Shown here piece after piece: positions 35,331 to 46,460 of a stretch of 64,000 nt of DNA. The number at the start of each line of letters is the position of its first letter. Positions within the stretch are counted from its first letter, which is position 1. The DNA is from Phyto melanocephala (lineage: Eukaryota; Arthropoda; Insecta; Diptera; Rhinophoridae). A program made the position numbers and the translations under genes. The notes beneath the pieces were generated by a model. That model ran no database searches, was not told the DNA's origin, and saw only the letters and a program-made list of their open reading frames with translations. The stretch is from the NCBI GenBank assembly GCA_941918925.1, contig OW799234.1, positions 62,786,968-62,850,967 of the forward strand, written 5' to 3'.

Positions 35331-38010
35331 CCACCAAAAAAAATGGTGGGGGTATATTCATTTTGTCATTCCGTTTGTAACACATCGAAATATCTATTTT
35401 AGACCCCATAAAGTATATATATTCTGAATCAGGGTTTGATTTGATGACGATCTAGCTATGTCCTTCCGTCTGTCCGTCTGTTGAAAGCACGATAGAGGTC
35501 GCACCGAAAAAGCTAGGGGGCTCAAATTTTGCCAGAATCTTTCTTATAGACAAGGTTTGTTTGGTATTGAAAATGGGCTAAATCGGAATATTAGGAAGAG
35601 AGTTATAGCTCGAAAAGCAAGAGTAGGTCGAAAAAACCGTGTCCTTCGAACATCGAATAAAATGGAATTGTGTCCAAACGCCTTAACGTAGACTCATGAA
35701 ACTTCGAATATATATTTCCTGGGTAAAGACAATATTTTCCCCCGAAAATTGTCTCAATCTATGAATTAGGAGAGGAGTTATCGATCAAAATGTACGAAAA
35801 TTTATACCGCACAGTGTATTTTTCGGTATATTTAAAAACAAAAACGTCATAAAAGCAACAAAATTGGATGTACGACTCTGAAATTTTGCACACTTTGTTT
35901 TTAGGTGACACGCTTTTTTTGTAACGGAAAATCAATGTGCCACGCTCACTTTTACGCCCACCTCCCATATAACGTTTTAACTAAAATTCATATAATTTCT
36001 CTATTAATAAAGATTTTGGAATAAAAAAGGCCTATATTGAAACACCTAAGTTGTACTCATTCGCAAAAATAACTTTGACACGCCTACTGTAACGCCCCTT
36101 TTTCACGTTATCTACCGTTAATGAAATTTAAAAGCTCATAAAACCGCTAAAATTAGAGGTATGATGATAAATTTTGCTACGTCTATCCCCCTATGCAATT
36201 TCATTACTATGCCAAAAAATTAAGGTGCTACGCCCACTTTTACGCCCACCTCCCATATAACGTTTTACCTAAAATTCATATAATTTCTCTATTAATAAAG
36301 ATTTTGGAATAATAAAGGACTACATTGAAACACCTAAGTTGTACTCATTAGCAAAAACAACTTTGACACGCCTACTATAACGCCCACTTTCACTTTTGAA
36401 TTGTGTCCAGACGCATAAACGTAGTCATGAAACTTCGAATATATATTTATCGAGTCAAAAGAATATTTTTCCCTGAAAATCGCTTAAATCTATGAATTAG
36501 GAAAAGAGTTATAGATAAAAATGTACGAAAATATATACCGCACAGTGTATATATGTACGATTCTAAAATTTTGCAAACATGGCCTTTTGGTCAAAGTCTT
36601 CGTTATAACAGAAAATAGATGTACCATGCACACTTTTTTCCTTAAATTTTTATAAAAATATATTAGTCATATATATTAGCATTTATTCATCTTACACTGC
36701 GCCATTTATTGTACTGTAGCTAAATATAAGATAAAGATGATAAGATAGATGACTCTACTAGCAACTACTAGATGGCATGCTAACAATTTATGCTTATGTT
36801 CTCCTGAAGTTTTGCTCTATTAAAAATGGGAATTTAGGAAAATTTTGACTTAAGTAAAAAAAATTATCTCTAAACATTATAAACAATTTATTTTCACGTA
36901 CTAATGGCTAACAAATTTTAAAATTATACAAAACTTATTTCGTTTGAAAATCTTTTAAAAGCAAAATGTTATAGAAAATTAAAAATCAAAATCTTACTAA
37001 TAAATTTCCCGTTTAGAAAAATCCAGAGAATGCATATTTTAAATCACCCTGTGTCCCTTAAAATTTAACCTTAAATTCACTTTCTTCCTCTTAAATTCAT
37101 GTAAATTCTCTATGAATAAAGATTTTGGAATACTAAATATATATTGAAATATCTAAGTTATGTTTATTAGCAGAAACTTTATTGACACCCGTATTTTAAC
37201 GGCCACTTTCATTGAAAGACTAAATTTTCGAAAACATTTTACTAGCATACCGAAGTTATAATGGGTGGTTTAATTTTAAGGGACTATGTTGATTTTGAAT
37301 AAAATTATTATGAAATTATTATCATTTATTTTTATAATGATAATATTTGTATGCTTCAATTATGTATGGAACAAAATATCGGCCAAATGGCCCCCAACCT
37401 AGGCGGCACACCACGATCCGATAGTCCAAATTTTCAATGACACTGTTGATGCTCAATTGTTGGGCACGATGATGAGTCGAGGTTGCTTTCTCTTTTGCCA
37501 CGTTATCGTGAAAAACAGCAATGTTTCCCATTCAACGAACTAAGATGGCATTCACAGATGTTTTCACATTTCATACAGACCTGCTTTGCAGACATTTAAA
37601 TATTTTTTACAATTCTCACGATTGTGGACGAATTCGAACGATTATGTTGACCAAAAGAATCACGAAGTGCACAAAATTAATTTTGATTTGAACGCCCATT
37701 TTTATAAAAATCTTTAATATTTAAAAGCGTTGCTCGATTGCGTATCTTTCCACGGTTCAAATTGAGTTAGTCTGAGATTGAGAAATGTCAAATGAAATAC
37801 AAGAAAAAAGTTGAAGTTTAGATGTGGTTCACCTTAAACATGGGCCATTAAAATATAACCACCCTCTACAAAGAAAGTGATACATATTTTATTATAAAGA
37901 GATTATTCTATAGTGATTAACAAAATAATAAATATTGTGCTTTAAATGTACGCAAAATTGGTGGTGGGTATAAAAGATTCGGCACAGCCGAATATAGTGC
38001 TCTTACTTGT
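35331..38010 (+). mobile_element. Helentron family 2, copy G (mosaic)
   Basis: Begins TTTATACCCGCCACC with the GGTGG…GGGTAT partner, followed by CCCCATAAAGTATATAT, CCGTCTGTCCGTCTG, GCACGATAGAGGTCGCACC, ACCGCACAGTGTAT, two 288-bp units (CGCCTACT at 36081 and 36369), the MITE at 37263-37866, and the 3' end CGGCACAGCCGAATA…CTTACTTGT. At about 36390 the interior restarts: 36395-36545 repeats 35665-35815 (GAATTGTGTCCA…ACCGCACAGTGTAT). 36640-37060 is unrelated insertion or diverged sequence. Confidence 0.8.
37263..37866 (-). mobile_element. Mariner-derived MITE inside Helentron G
   Basis: Inverted ends GGGTGGTTTAATTTTAAGGG and inverse of GGGTGGTTATATTTTAATGG. The minus strand reads NIAVFHDNVAKEKATSTHHR, AQQLSIN, then directly VIENLDYRI and GRYFVPYII. 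The first group is the N-terminal region of a mariner-like transposase and the second its C-terminus; the DDE core between is missing. Its junctions with the Helentron are those of copies E and F. Confidence 0.8.
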
Positions 38011-38429
38011 TATTTTTCATTTATAAATCTTTCAAGGTGATAGAAATCGAACAATGAATTCCTGAATGTCGTAAATACCGTGGCATGTGTGTTTCGTATA
38101 ATTATAAATAAATATTTATTCGAACTTTTTAATGCCGAAATAGTTTTTCAATATTCATAAATGATTACAATTTAATCAAATTTAATTAATGTTTTAGAAA
38201 ATTTAATTATAGAAAAATGAACTTAAGCCAGAATAAAAATAATTTATAACAAATTTTCCAGAAGTTTTAAAAAGGGTTTTAATTAATATAATCATGCCTT
38301 TAATTGAAATTTGGGATTTATATAACTAAAGTATTTATTGCATCAGCAATATAAATTATTAAACCTGTTTTAAATAAAATACAAATAAAGAAAAAAAAAA
38401 TTTTTTTCATTTTTATTCTGAACATACCT
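38011..38429. other. No feature seen
   Basis: AT-rich, ending in an A/T tract near 38395. The missing right end of the 34946 element may lie here but is not recognisable. Confidence 0.35.
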
Positions 38430-39904
38430 AGCAAAAAATACATGCAACAAAAATCGTGAATGCATGAGTTCAACCCATAATGAAGTGGTTCACTTTGGGT
38501 GAAACATGAATGACTTTAACATTAGTGTGTCATCGGAGAGCATATATACATGAAAATATTAATAAAATTTACTTTATTCTAAAAAGTGCATAGAAGGCAT
38601 GCACATTAGTCAAAAGAATTACATGAATTGTTTAAGATATTTTGCATGTATTTTGAAGCATTTTTGACAAACTATTTGGAATTTAAGAAAGCACAAAACA
38701 TGAATTATATTACACTCAAGACTTAGAAGTGGGGTGATCAACTCGGTTTTACAACCGGGGAAAAACCAAGTTTTTTTCTCTTTTTGATGGCGGTTTTTTC
38801 TAAATATTGATTTTTCGAATATCGAATACACCGGTTTTTTTATACGAAAAAGCCGGTTTTTTTTTATACGAAAAAGCCGGTTTTTTTTATATTTGTTTAA
38901 GTTTATTTTCATATATCTTTGTAACCAATCGTACCATAGCATATTTAGTACGCGAAAAGTTTCCAAAAATCAAAAAATAAAAACAATTAAATATTCTTCT
39001 ATTATATTGTAAAAAAATTATTTGTTGTTTAAAAAACAAATGCAAAATAAGAAAAATAATTGATCTTTAATATTATTTTTTTTTTATGGGATATAAACCT
39101 AACGTTAAAAGTAAAAGGTAATTGTAGCATAAACTTAGCTGGTCGATCACTTTTAGGTAAAAAGTGTAATCACAATAAAGAAAAACCAATAATCCCACCT
39201 TCCAGATCCTAATTTTAATTAATGGGATTGAGTGTCTGCCAACTTAAGTTTCAATTAAACCATCGAACAAACTAGTTTATGCCTATATTTGTATGTGTCA
39301 GGGGTATAAGAAATAATTTTTAAAATGAAATTTTAAAGAGTTTCTCCCTAGTCTTTAAAATTTGTTTCAAGTTACAGAAATAATTTCAAACAAAATACGT
39401 GCATATTAGTTTAAAAGATCTATTTAATATTTAAAACATGTACAAAAGGAGATACAAAACTTTATAACAGCCTTATAAAAAGTCTTATCTATTTATGTAT
39501 TAATTTATTGTATTTATTTATTTAACTAGTAAAGAGTACCTTTTGTCCTAAATTCAACTTATTAAAACCAAATAAGTCAACTGCATTCATGTCAGTTATT
39601 GCGTTATTGTGCAGCCAAACGTATATAAACTGTAAAAATTTCATATTTAGACATAATTTTTATTATAATCTTTTTGAACAATATTTTTTAGTTTTTTTCT
39701 TTAAATATTATATTATATATATTCGAACCGGTTAACCGGTTTTTTCTTAATTTTAAAAATAGCAACCGGTTTTTCTAAACTTCTAAATTTCAAACTATTT
39801 GAAAACCGGTTTCTTAAAAAAGTCGAATAATCGATCACCCTACTTAGAAGTCATGGAAAATGTTATTCATTTTGAACTAGTGCAATATTTTTTTTGCTGG
39901 GACA
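38430..39904 (-). mobile_element. CCCAGCA-ended element, inverted copy
   Basis: Left end ACCTAGCAAAAAAT is one change from ACCCAGCA; right end TTTTTTTTGCTGGGA. The minus strand matches 34946-35330 (see there). It is split by the 38731-39841 element between ACTTAGAAGT and CATGGAAAATG. No coding is seen. Confidence 0.55.
38731..39841. mobile_element. CCGGTTTT-rich element with 10-bp target duplication
   Basis: Flanked by identical ACTTAGAAGT at 38721-38730 and 39842-39851. Ends are short inverted repeats GGGGTGATC and AGGGTGATC. Both ends are rich in ACCGGTTTTT: the left has CCGGTTTTTTTATACGAAAA units repeated about three times, the right has several AACCGGTTTTT copies. The interior is AT-rich without coding. 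A 9-10-bp duplication fits Mutator-like elements better than hAT or mariner, but no transposase supports that. Confidence 0.7.
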
Positions 39905-41630
39905 TATGTACATAAGAATCTACATTTTTTTCAATTACATTACGTTACTTATATTATAATTATTTAATATGAAAAGCAGGGTTCCACAAGTACACATAGC
40001 ATACCATATCCAAAGCCGGATTTCCAAAAATAATTGGTAGTTTTAACGAGCTAGACATAATAAAATATTTACTGAAAAACGGTTGATTAGACATAGAGAA
40101 AAAAATCTACTGCTTACCTATTAAAATTAGAATCTTGAGGAATATAACGGGATACAATAAATATTGGATTTGAACATCTTAAATCTAAAATGATTCGGAA
40201 ACCCTTTATTATAAGTAAAACAAGACTAAATTTTGTATTTTTTCACTTTCCAGAACTTTCCATTGCAGATTGTTAAAAATAAAATTTTTTGCTTTTTATA
40301 TATTTCTTCAACTGACAGATTTCTCTTTGTTTTTTTTTTATAAATTAAAAAAAAATATTAAATTAATTTAAAATGTAATTAGAATTTAAAACCAATTCAA
40401 AAAGACAATTACTCAAAAAAGATTAAGTTATTATTTTGTATGATTACAGGATTGAAATTTTAAAATTCTTATTAGGATCTCTATACTCATAGGATCGAGT
40501 AAAATTTCCATCATAATCTAACGAAATAATTTTCCACCGCAAAAAATATTTTTTATTTAAAGTGGTGCCAATTCATACTGGCCTATAAAATAATTTATTT
40601 ATTAATAATATATCTGTATTTTTCTTTAATCTTCAATCTCTTAAACAAACAATCTCAGACCCTTTCAAATACATTTAGTATCAATATTAGCAATAAGGAA
40701 GAACTACTTATATGGGTTATTCTACTTTTTATTTCAAATTTTCAAGTTGATTTGTATAAAATGATTGTTAATCCAAATTGTTTTCTACGCTGAACAAATT
40801 TAGGCAATAAGTTTTTTCGCTATAACATCCTGCAGAGTTGTTCAAAATAATTAAACAATCGCCTGAGCGTAGTTTTTGTATAATTCCAATGGTGTTATTA
40901 TCTCAATTTAAGCTTATGTCGACTTAGGCAGTTATTCGTTTTTGCCACATAATTATGAAAAACTGCATATTCAAAATGCTACAGAAAAAAAGCGACTGAT
41001 ATTCAATAAAGTTAAAAATAATTTCATTAAAAATACCAGACTATATTGAATAAATAAGCTGGGATTAAAAAATTTGCAAACATCCTAAAAAAATTGCATT
41101 ACATTTTTTTTTCCTTTCCCTCTATCAAACACAAAATAATAAAAGAGAATTAAAAGTGTCAAAGAAAAAAGCATGTACAATATACCTATTGAAAAAATAT
41201 TTATTAAACTAGTTAAAACAAGAAAAAAAAATATTATTTCAATATAACAAATATTGAGTTATAACAGAGAGGCAACAGAAACATTAACACATATTTTTTT
41301 CTCTTGTAAAAACAAACAAATGTCGAACATACTACAATACATCAAACAAATGACCATAGAAAACAACAAAAACATCAAGAACTGTAGAATCAACAACTGC
41401 AACAACAACAAATGCATTCAGAAAAATCAACGTTGTCAACTTGATTTTAGTTAACAGTTTTTCGTGCTTGTTGTTACGGCTTTTCTTCAATGCCACAAAT
41501 AGTTAATATCCAATTTTAAAATTTTTTTTATTTGAACAAAAATTTTTGTAATGGTACATTTGTTCAGATATAAACCTAAATTAAAATTACAAACCTATGA
41601 GTTAAATAAATTATTGTAAAAATGAAAACG
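39905..41630. other. No gene recognised
   Basis: AT-rich. A 66-codon frame at 41254-41454 is Asn/Lys/Gln-rich because of AAC/CAA triplets and is probably chance. GTTGTCAACTTGATT near 41432 resembles an hAT end but lacks the rest. Confidence 0.4.
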
Positions 41631-43222
41631 AAAGTATAAAAAAAGAAGTAAGAGTGAGTTATATACGGCCCGTCTGTGCGTGTTTTGGTTGAAATCAAAT
41701 TTTTGAAGCAACCATATGCTCCTAAGATCTGTGTATAGTAATAATCCTTTGGAAATATCCGGGAATGAATCGCTATTGAAATTCAGCACAATCACCGCAT
41801 AACTTTCTGAGATATGAGCAACTAAACACGACTGCCTCTGTTTTTCCCATATTTTTACCACCAAAATTTAAATTTTTCAGCCATAGAATAGTTTATAGGT
41901 ACCTTTGCTACTACTTCTAGATATAATATGCCTCGAGAAATATTCGTGAAAGATTTTGGATAAAGCGGGCTCTATTTGGCAAAGATATAGGTAAATTTTT
42001 ATACCCTTCACACAGTGAAAAAGGGTATATATAGGTTTGTCATTCCGTGTGAAATTTCTACAATTTTCATTTCCGACCCCATAAAGTATATATTTTCTGA
42101 AAGCTTATGAATAGAGGAGTCGATTAAGCCCTGACCGTCTGTCCCTCTGTCCGTCTGTCCGTCTGACCGTCTGTCCGTGTGTATGTTGAAATCAACTTTT
42201 TGAAGCCCCCCGACATAGGTTGGACCCGGGTAAGGTATTAAAATATCAGAAATATTCGGGAGTAGATCGGTATTGAAAATCAGAAACATCGGTACATAAA
42301 CAACTGAGATATGCGCAAAAACCCACGACCACCTCGATTTTCTTTTCATAAAAACAACATTACAACAACAACATACATACATACAAACGTGTATACTGGT
42401 TAGAGAAAACGTGGCATCGAATCCCAGCTGAGGCAAAAAATTTTTTAAAATTTTTTTAAAATTTTTTTTTTTAATTTTTTTTTTATTTTTTTTTTTTTTT
42501 TATTTAATATATTATTTATATTTTTTTTATTTTTTTTTTAATTTTTTTTTTATTTTTTTTTTGTTTTATATATATTATATGTGTATATAATAATTTTTTT
42601 TTTTTAAATTTTTTTTTTATTTTTTATTTTTTTTTTTTGTTTTTTTTAACATACATACGTGAATTTACTGTTATTGCATGACTACACGTTGTGAAGGGTA
42701 TATAAGATTCGGCACGGCCGAATATAGCGCTTTTACTTGTTTTGTTTAAGTATATATTCCAAAAATTTACAAACTAAAATTTCAGCTTATAGACAACCTT
42801 GACCTAGACTTGACTAGGGCAATTCAAGCACTAAAAAAATTTTAAATTCATGTTGGCCGCCACTACAAAATGGCGGACAATAAATTTATATATGGGTCAA
42901 ATCTGGTATATTAAAATCTAACTTCTTGAACTCTCTCAATATTGGTATCAAATGAAAGGGCTTGACCAGTGGAATACAGTAAATTATTAAAAAATGTTAA
43001 ATCCAAGATGGCGACTTAAAACAAATGGCCGAAAAATTTTTCTTAACCCCATCAATGTGGGTATCAAATTAAAAAAAATTAAAATGGCGTCGGAAATAAC
43101 AAGGATAAATGGCCTATAACATGAAATATAGGTTAAGCTACGATGGGGAATTATACCTACGTACATGATGGTAAAGGGTATTCTCAAATTTGGCACTGCC
43201 GAATATAGTACTTTTACTTGTT
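41631..43222 (+). mobile_element. Helentron family 3, older copy split by copy D
   Basis: 41680-41830 matches the 58131 copy: TTGAAATCAA, AAGATCTGTGTATAGTA, GAATGAATCGCTATTGAAAT and GAGATATGAGCAA. 42740-43184 holds the family-3 interior with AAAATGGCGG, CCAAGATGGCGAC and repeated GGTATCAAAT. It ends GGGTATTCTCAAATTTGGCA with the GCACTGCCGAATA hairpin and CTTTTACTTGT. The 5' terminus is not clear. Copy D occupies 42000-42740. Joining the two halves into one element is inference. Confidence 0.55.
42000..42740 (+). mobile_element. Helentron family 1, copy D
   Basis: Complete copy nearly identical to copy A: TATACCCTTCACACAG start, CCCCATAAAG, repeated CCGTCTGTCC, ACCCGGGTAAGG, GGCATCGAATCCCAG, T-rich tract at 42435-42648, CGGCACGGCCGAATA and CTTTTACTTGT end. 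A 142-codon minus-strand frame across it arises from repeat sequence and is not a gene. Confidence 0.85.
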
Positions 43223-43257
43223 TTTTTTTTATTTTTAAACAATTATAGTATTTCAAT

Positions 43258-43406
43258 TTGATGTTTTTATATATATATATATGTTTTTATATGTATGTAC
43301 GTATTTCATATAAGATGAATGGTGATATAAACAATTGTTATTCCATGACTACACATTGTGAAGGGTATATAAGATTCGGCACGGCCGAATATAGCACTCT
43401 TACTTG
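43258..43406 (+). mobile_element. Helentron family 1, isolated 3' end
   Basis: Starts in a TA-rich tract. Contains GTATTTCATATAAGATGAAT, GCATGACTACAC-like sequence and the CGGCACGGCCGAATA hairpin, ending CTTACTTG. The 5' part is absent. Confidence 0.75.
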
Positions 43407-43765
43407 AATTTTTGTGTCAAGATGTATTTGTATGAAATATATTGAAATCACTTAAAAACTCAAAACACGAGTTAGGACCTTTCTATTTGTTATCATTGAT
43501 ATATAAAGTTTTTAGATATGCTTTCGAGAATTCAGCTATTAAATATCAGTTAAGATAAAAGCGAAATAAAACGATTGCCTCTCACTTTTACCTAATCACA
43601 GTCAGATATTCATCTCCTATAGAAGTTCTTGCAAAGTTTGTAACGTGGCAAACAACATTTTGGAAAAAAAATGTCAATTAAGAGTTTAAATTATCGATTT
43701 TAGAAATAAGTTTTGGTCACAATTGTACCATAAAATAGTCAGTTAAGGTCATTACATGATAAAAA

Positions 43766-43817
43766 CTGTGAAGGGTATGTAATATTCGGCACTACGAGAT
43801 ATAGCTCTTTTACTTGT
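43766..43817 (+). mobile_element. Diverged Helentron 3' end
   Basis: TGTGAAGGGTATGTAATATT, CGGCACTACGAGATATAGC and CTTTTACTTGTT keep the 3' end pattern, but the hairpin arm is damaged. Confidence 0.6.
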
Positions 43818-43819
43818 TT

Positions 43820-44249
43820 TTTGTTTGTTATAAATTTATCTGGATTAAAATACTAAAAGGACCTGCTTTTTTTAATATTATATTGTCGACAAATGTGGAA
43901 AACATAAAAATGTGATTGTGTGTGGTACGAAACTTTTTACTTCACAATTTTGCAGAGCGATAATTGATACCCTAATAAAGTTAACATTTATACTGATAGC
44001 AATATTCATTCAAAATTCAAAGGGTATTGTGACCAAATAATATCTATAATAAAAAATCTCTAGGCTTCAGGGTAGATGGTCAATAGGATCTGAACTTTAG
44101 CTTTGTTGTCAGTTTAAAAATAAGGCTGCCAACTGTGCAGCAAAAGTTTCCACATTTTTAAAAATTATTTAGAAATTTATCTAAGACCTAATGCTCCTAA
44201 TAGGAGCGAATTGCACGTAATGCATTTTCATATTTGTTTATAATTTGGT
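43820..44249. other. No gene recognised
   Basis: AT-rich. TGCCAACTGTGCAGC near 44130 is not assigned. Confidence 0.35.
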
Positions 44250-44286
44250 TTTGGTGCTTTTTGAAATTTCAAAGTTGACAACGCTG
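44250..44286 (+). mobile_element. hAT right end remnant
   Basis: GGTGCTTTTTGAAATTT followed by AAGTTGACAACGCTG equals the right end of the element at 14188-15553 almost exactly. No left end was found within 1 kb. Confidence 0.6.
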
Positions 44287-44859
44287 ACAAAAATATACAA
44301 TAACAAGAATATTAGATGGTTCTACTACGGCTTCTGTTTTTTGTTCCACAACAACAAATATTGTGTATGTATTGTTGAACATATAATTTTTATGTGAGAA
44401 ACTTTGTACTCTAGCAGTCATGCATTGAGAAGGAAGGACGTAGATGGACAAACAGTTTGCACAACATTGTACCATAGACAGAGAGTGGTAAAAATTAGAT
44501 TTGGCGGAGTGGGTTGTTTATTAACGTTATGAGTATGAGCAGTGCTACACAATATTTGTAGTTTATGTGTTCATCCAGCAATAGATTGAAAATAAAAATG
44601 AATAATGTCTATGTTCAGCAAATACTGCACTGACAATAACAATATTGATCTACAACCCAGTTAAGAATTCAAAAAAAAAAAAATAATAATAATTAAATTT
44701 CTGTTTACTTAAGGTGATTGGGAATAAAAAAAAACTTAAACAGTTGCAAGAAATGTAATGTTAATTAATATTAATTATTTTTTCATTTTGATCTCGTAAA
44801 TCGGTGACGAGGTAATGACAGTGAGCGATTTAGGCGACAAGACCCTGAATTTAGTCATG

Positions 44860-45000
44860 GGATTAAAGGGTTTTTGTAGTGTGCTCGTTCAGTCGTTGTT
44901 TGACCAAAATATCATTTTCAGCGATAAGGCCAATTTCTTCATAAGTGAGTACTTCAATAAACAAAATTATCAAACCGAATTTAATGTACATGAGACATCG
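44860..45000 (+). mobile_element. Mariner-like transposase fragment
   Basis: Reads DQNIIFSDKANFFIS and YFNKQNYQT, a degraded match to IIFSDEAHF…VNKQNCR around the first catalytic Asp. Surrounding parts are lost; it runs into LINE sequence. Confidence 0.55.
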
Positions 45001-45002
45001 AT

Positions 45003-45668
45003 ATTTATATGAACGGATCAAAGATTGGTTACCGAACTGGAATAGGTTTATACGAAACAGAGGAAAATACTTCCAGATCACAATACCGATTTCCAGGCTA
45101 AGATTATTGCAATTGCGGAAGGCATTAGATGGATGAAAGAGACTGAAAAAGAAGCTACGAGTTGTATCTTTTTAAAATGAATAAAAAAGTTGAAGTTCAG
45201 AATGTCCTGCAATGCAATAGTGAAATAAACTCTTATGCGAATTGTTATTGTCTAGATAAAATATTGATGCCAGGTCATCACGGCAGTAAACTAAGAAGCC
45301 GACAAGTTATTAAAAATGTGAGAATATTTGAATTCCATTGCCATGAAGAATACTTAATAATTTCAGAAGTTCAAATTTGGGTAGTGAAAGAACTCGTCAG
45401 AATCTGGAATTTTGCTGTTGTCGCCAATATGATGCACACACTAGGGAAAACCCAAATATTGCAAAATCATAGGAGATTCTAAAACCGGGAAGAGTCTTAG
45501 GAGATTAAAAGGTGCAATAACAGGTCACACGGAGATAAGAATTTGTCTACCCAATTTGGGGCTGACTGATTATGATGCATGTAGATCATTCGAAGAAGAC
45601 GACGAGACTTTGGAACACTACCCTCAACAAAGTCCTGTCATTTGGCGTATGAAACGTGAGAAAATTTA
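45003..45668 (+). pseudogene. Non-LTR retrotransposon ORF2, RNase H and C-terminal remnant
   Basis: About 45012-45165 reads NGSKIGYRTGIGLYE, then LPDHNTDFQAKIIAIAEGI and RWMKE, an RNase H domain (TDGSK…F.AE..AI). 45260-45300 keeps a GHHG-like trace, and 45495-45650 reads LKGAITGHTEIRICLPNLGL and CRSFEEDDETLEH, the region before the terminal Cys/His motif in I/Jockey-group LINEs. Frames shift several times and the reverse transcriptase is absent, as expected of a 5'-truncated LINE copy. Confidence 0.65.
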
Positions 45669-45670
45669 AA

Positions 45671-45996
45671 TTAGAAATCCCTAAGATTAGGCTCTTGAAC
45701 CCATCCTTTCGATATAACCAAAAATGAGATTATGGTTTAGTCAAGTAAATTTTGTTCATTTAGACTGCACAACATTTCAGTTGGGCTTACCGGTTAAAGG
45801 GTTGGGCTTCTCCAAAGTTCAAAATTAGAAATCCCTAAGAAATAAGATTAAGTGGACTGGGTTCTTGATCCCATCATTTCGATATAACCAAAAATTAGAT
45901 TATGGTTTAATTAGGTAAGTTTTGTTCATTTAGAGTGCACAACATTTCAGTTGGGCTTACGTGTATATCGGTTATAGGGTTGGGCTTCTCCAACTT
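45671..45996 (+). repeat. Two tandem units of about 155-170 bp
   Basis: TTAGAAATCCCTAAGA starts at 45671 and 45825. Each unit then has TTCGATATAACCAAAAAT, GATTATGGTTTA, TTTTGTTCATTTAGA, CACAACATTTCAGTTGGGCT and GGGTTGGGCTTCTCCAA. The first follows directly on the LINE remnant and may be its 3' untranslated region. Confidence 0.8.
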
Positions 45997-46124
45997 TACT
46001 TAATCAAAAAAAAAAAAAAAACTTATTAGGTGTGGGTTTTGTGCTGGCGGCATTATCTCTATATTATTAAGATCGGGTTTGGCTCAAAGCAGTTATCACA
46101 AACAGCGAGATCTATAATTCTGGT

Positions 46125-46395
46125 AGTCTGATTGGATGATATGATACAAACGATATGTGGTTTCAACAGGACGGCGCTATCTACCACATAGCTCGTGGAA
46201 CATTTGACATTCTGTGGTGGTGTAATCCAGGCCCAGAAATCTTGCGTTTTGACCTCTTTAGAATTTTTCATGCAAGTTTGTCTTAAGTAGATCTATTCAA
46301 ATAAATCGCCAACAGCAGAACTGAAAGCAAACATACCATCGGTCAAACTCAGCCTGATTTATGCGCCAAATTTAAGGAACATTAGGAATTTTGAA
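46125..46395 (+). mobile_element. Mariner-like transposase relic (C-terminal third)
   Basis: Reads MWFQQDGAIYHIARGTFDIL (close to FQQDGATCHTA with the second catalytic Asp), a degraded DLTPLDFF part, then NSRTESKHTIGQTQPDLCA split over frames, equal to the KANI…GQIQPDLCA end. Confidence 0.65.
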
Positions 46396-46403
46396 AGGAA
46401 AAC

Positions 46404-46460
46404 AGGCAGCTGTTGTGCAGTTCACTTGGATCTATCATATTTACCTCTTTGTCATACCTG
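46404..46460 (-). mobile_element. SINE tail fragment
   Basis: GGCAGCTGTTGTGCAG, TTCACTTGGATC and TTTGTCATACCTG match the 3' body of the SINE at 18182-18377 in the same orientation. The tRNA-like head is absent. Confidence 0.65.

Noticed and set aside
25262..37866. Three independent mariner insertions in Helentrons
   Set aside because: Identical junctions in all three make a single ancestral insertion far simpler.
41254..41454. Asn/Lys-rich 66-codon frame
   Set aside because: Explained by AAC/CAA/AAA triplet-rich DNA; no domain.
42008..42436. 142-codon minus-strand open frame
   Set aside because: It lies wholly in a non-coding Helentron; shorter versions occur in every copy, and the frame is broken differently in each.
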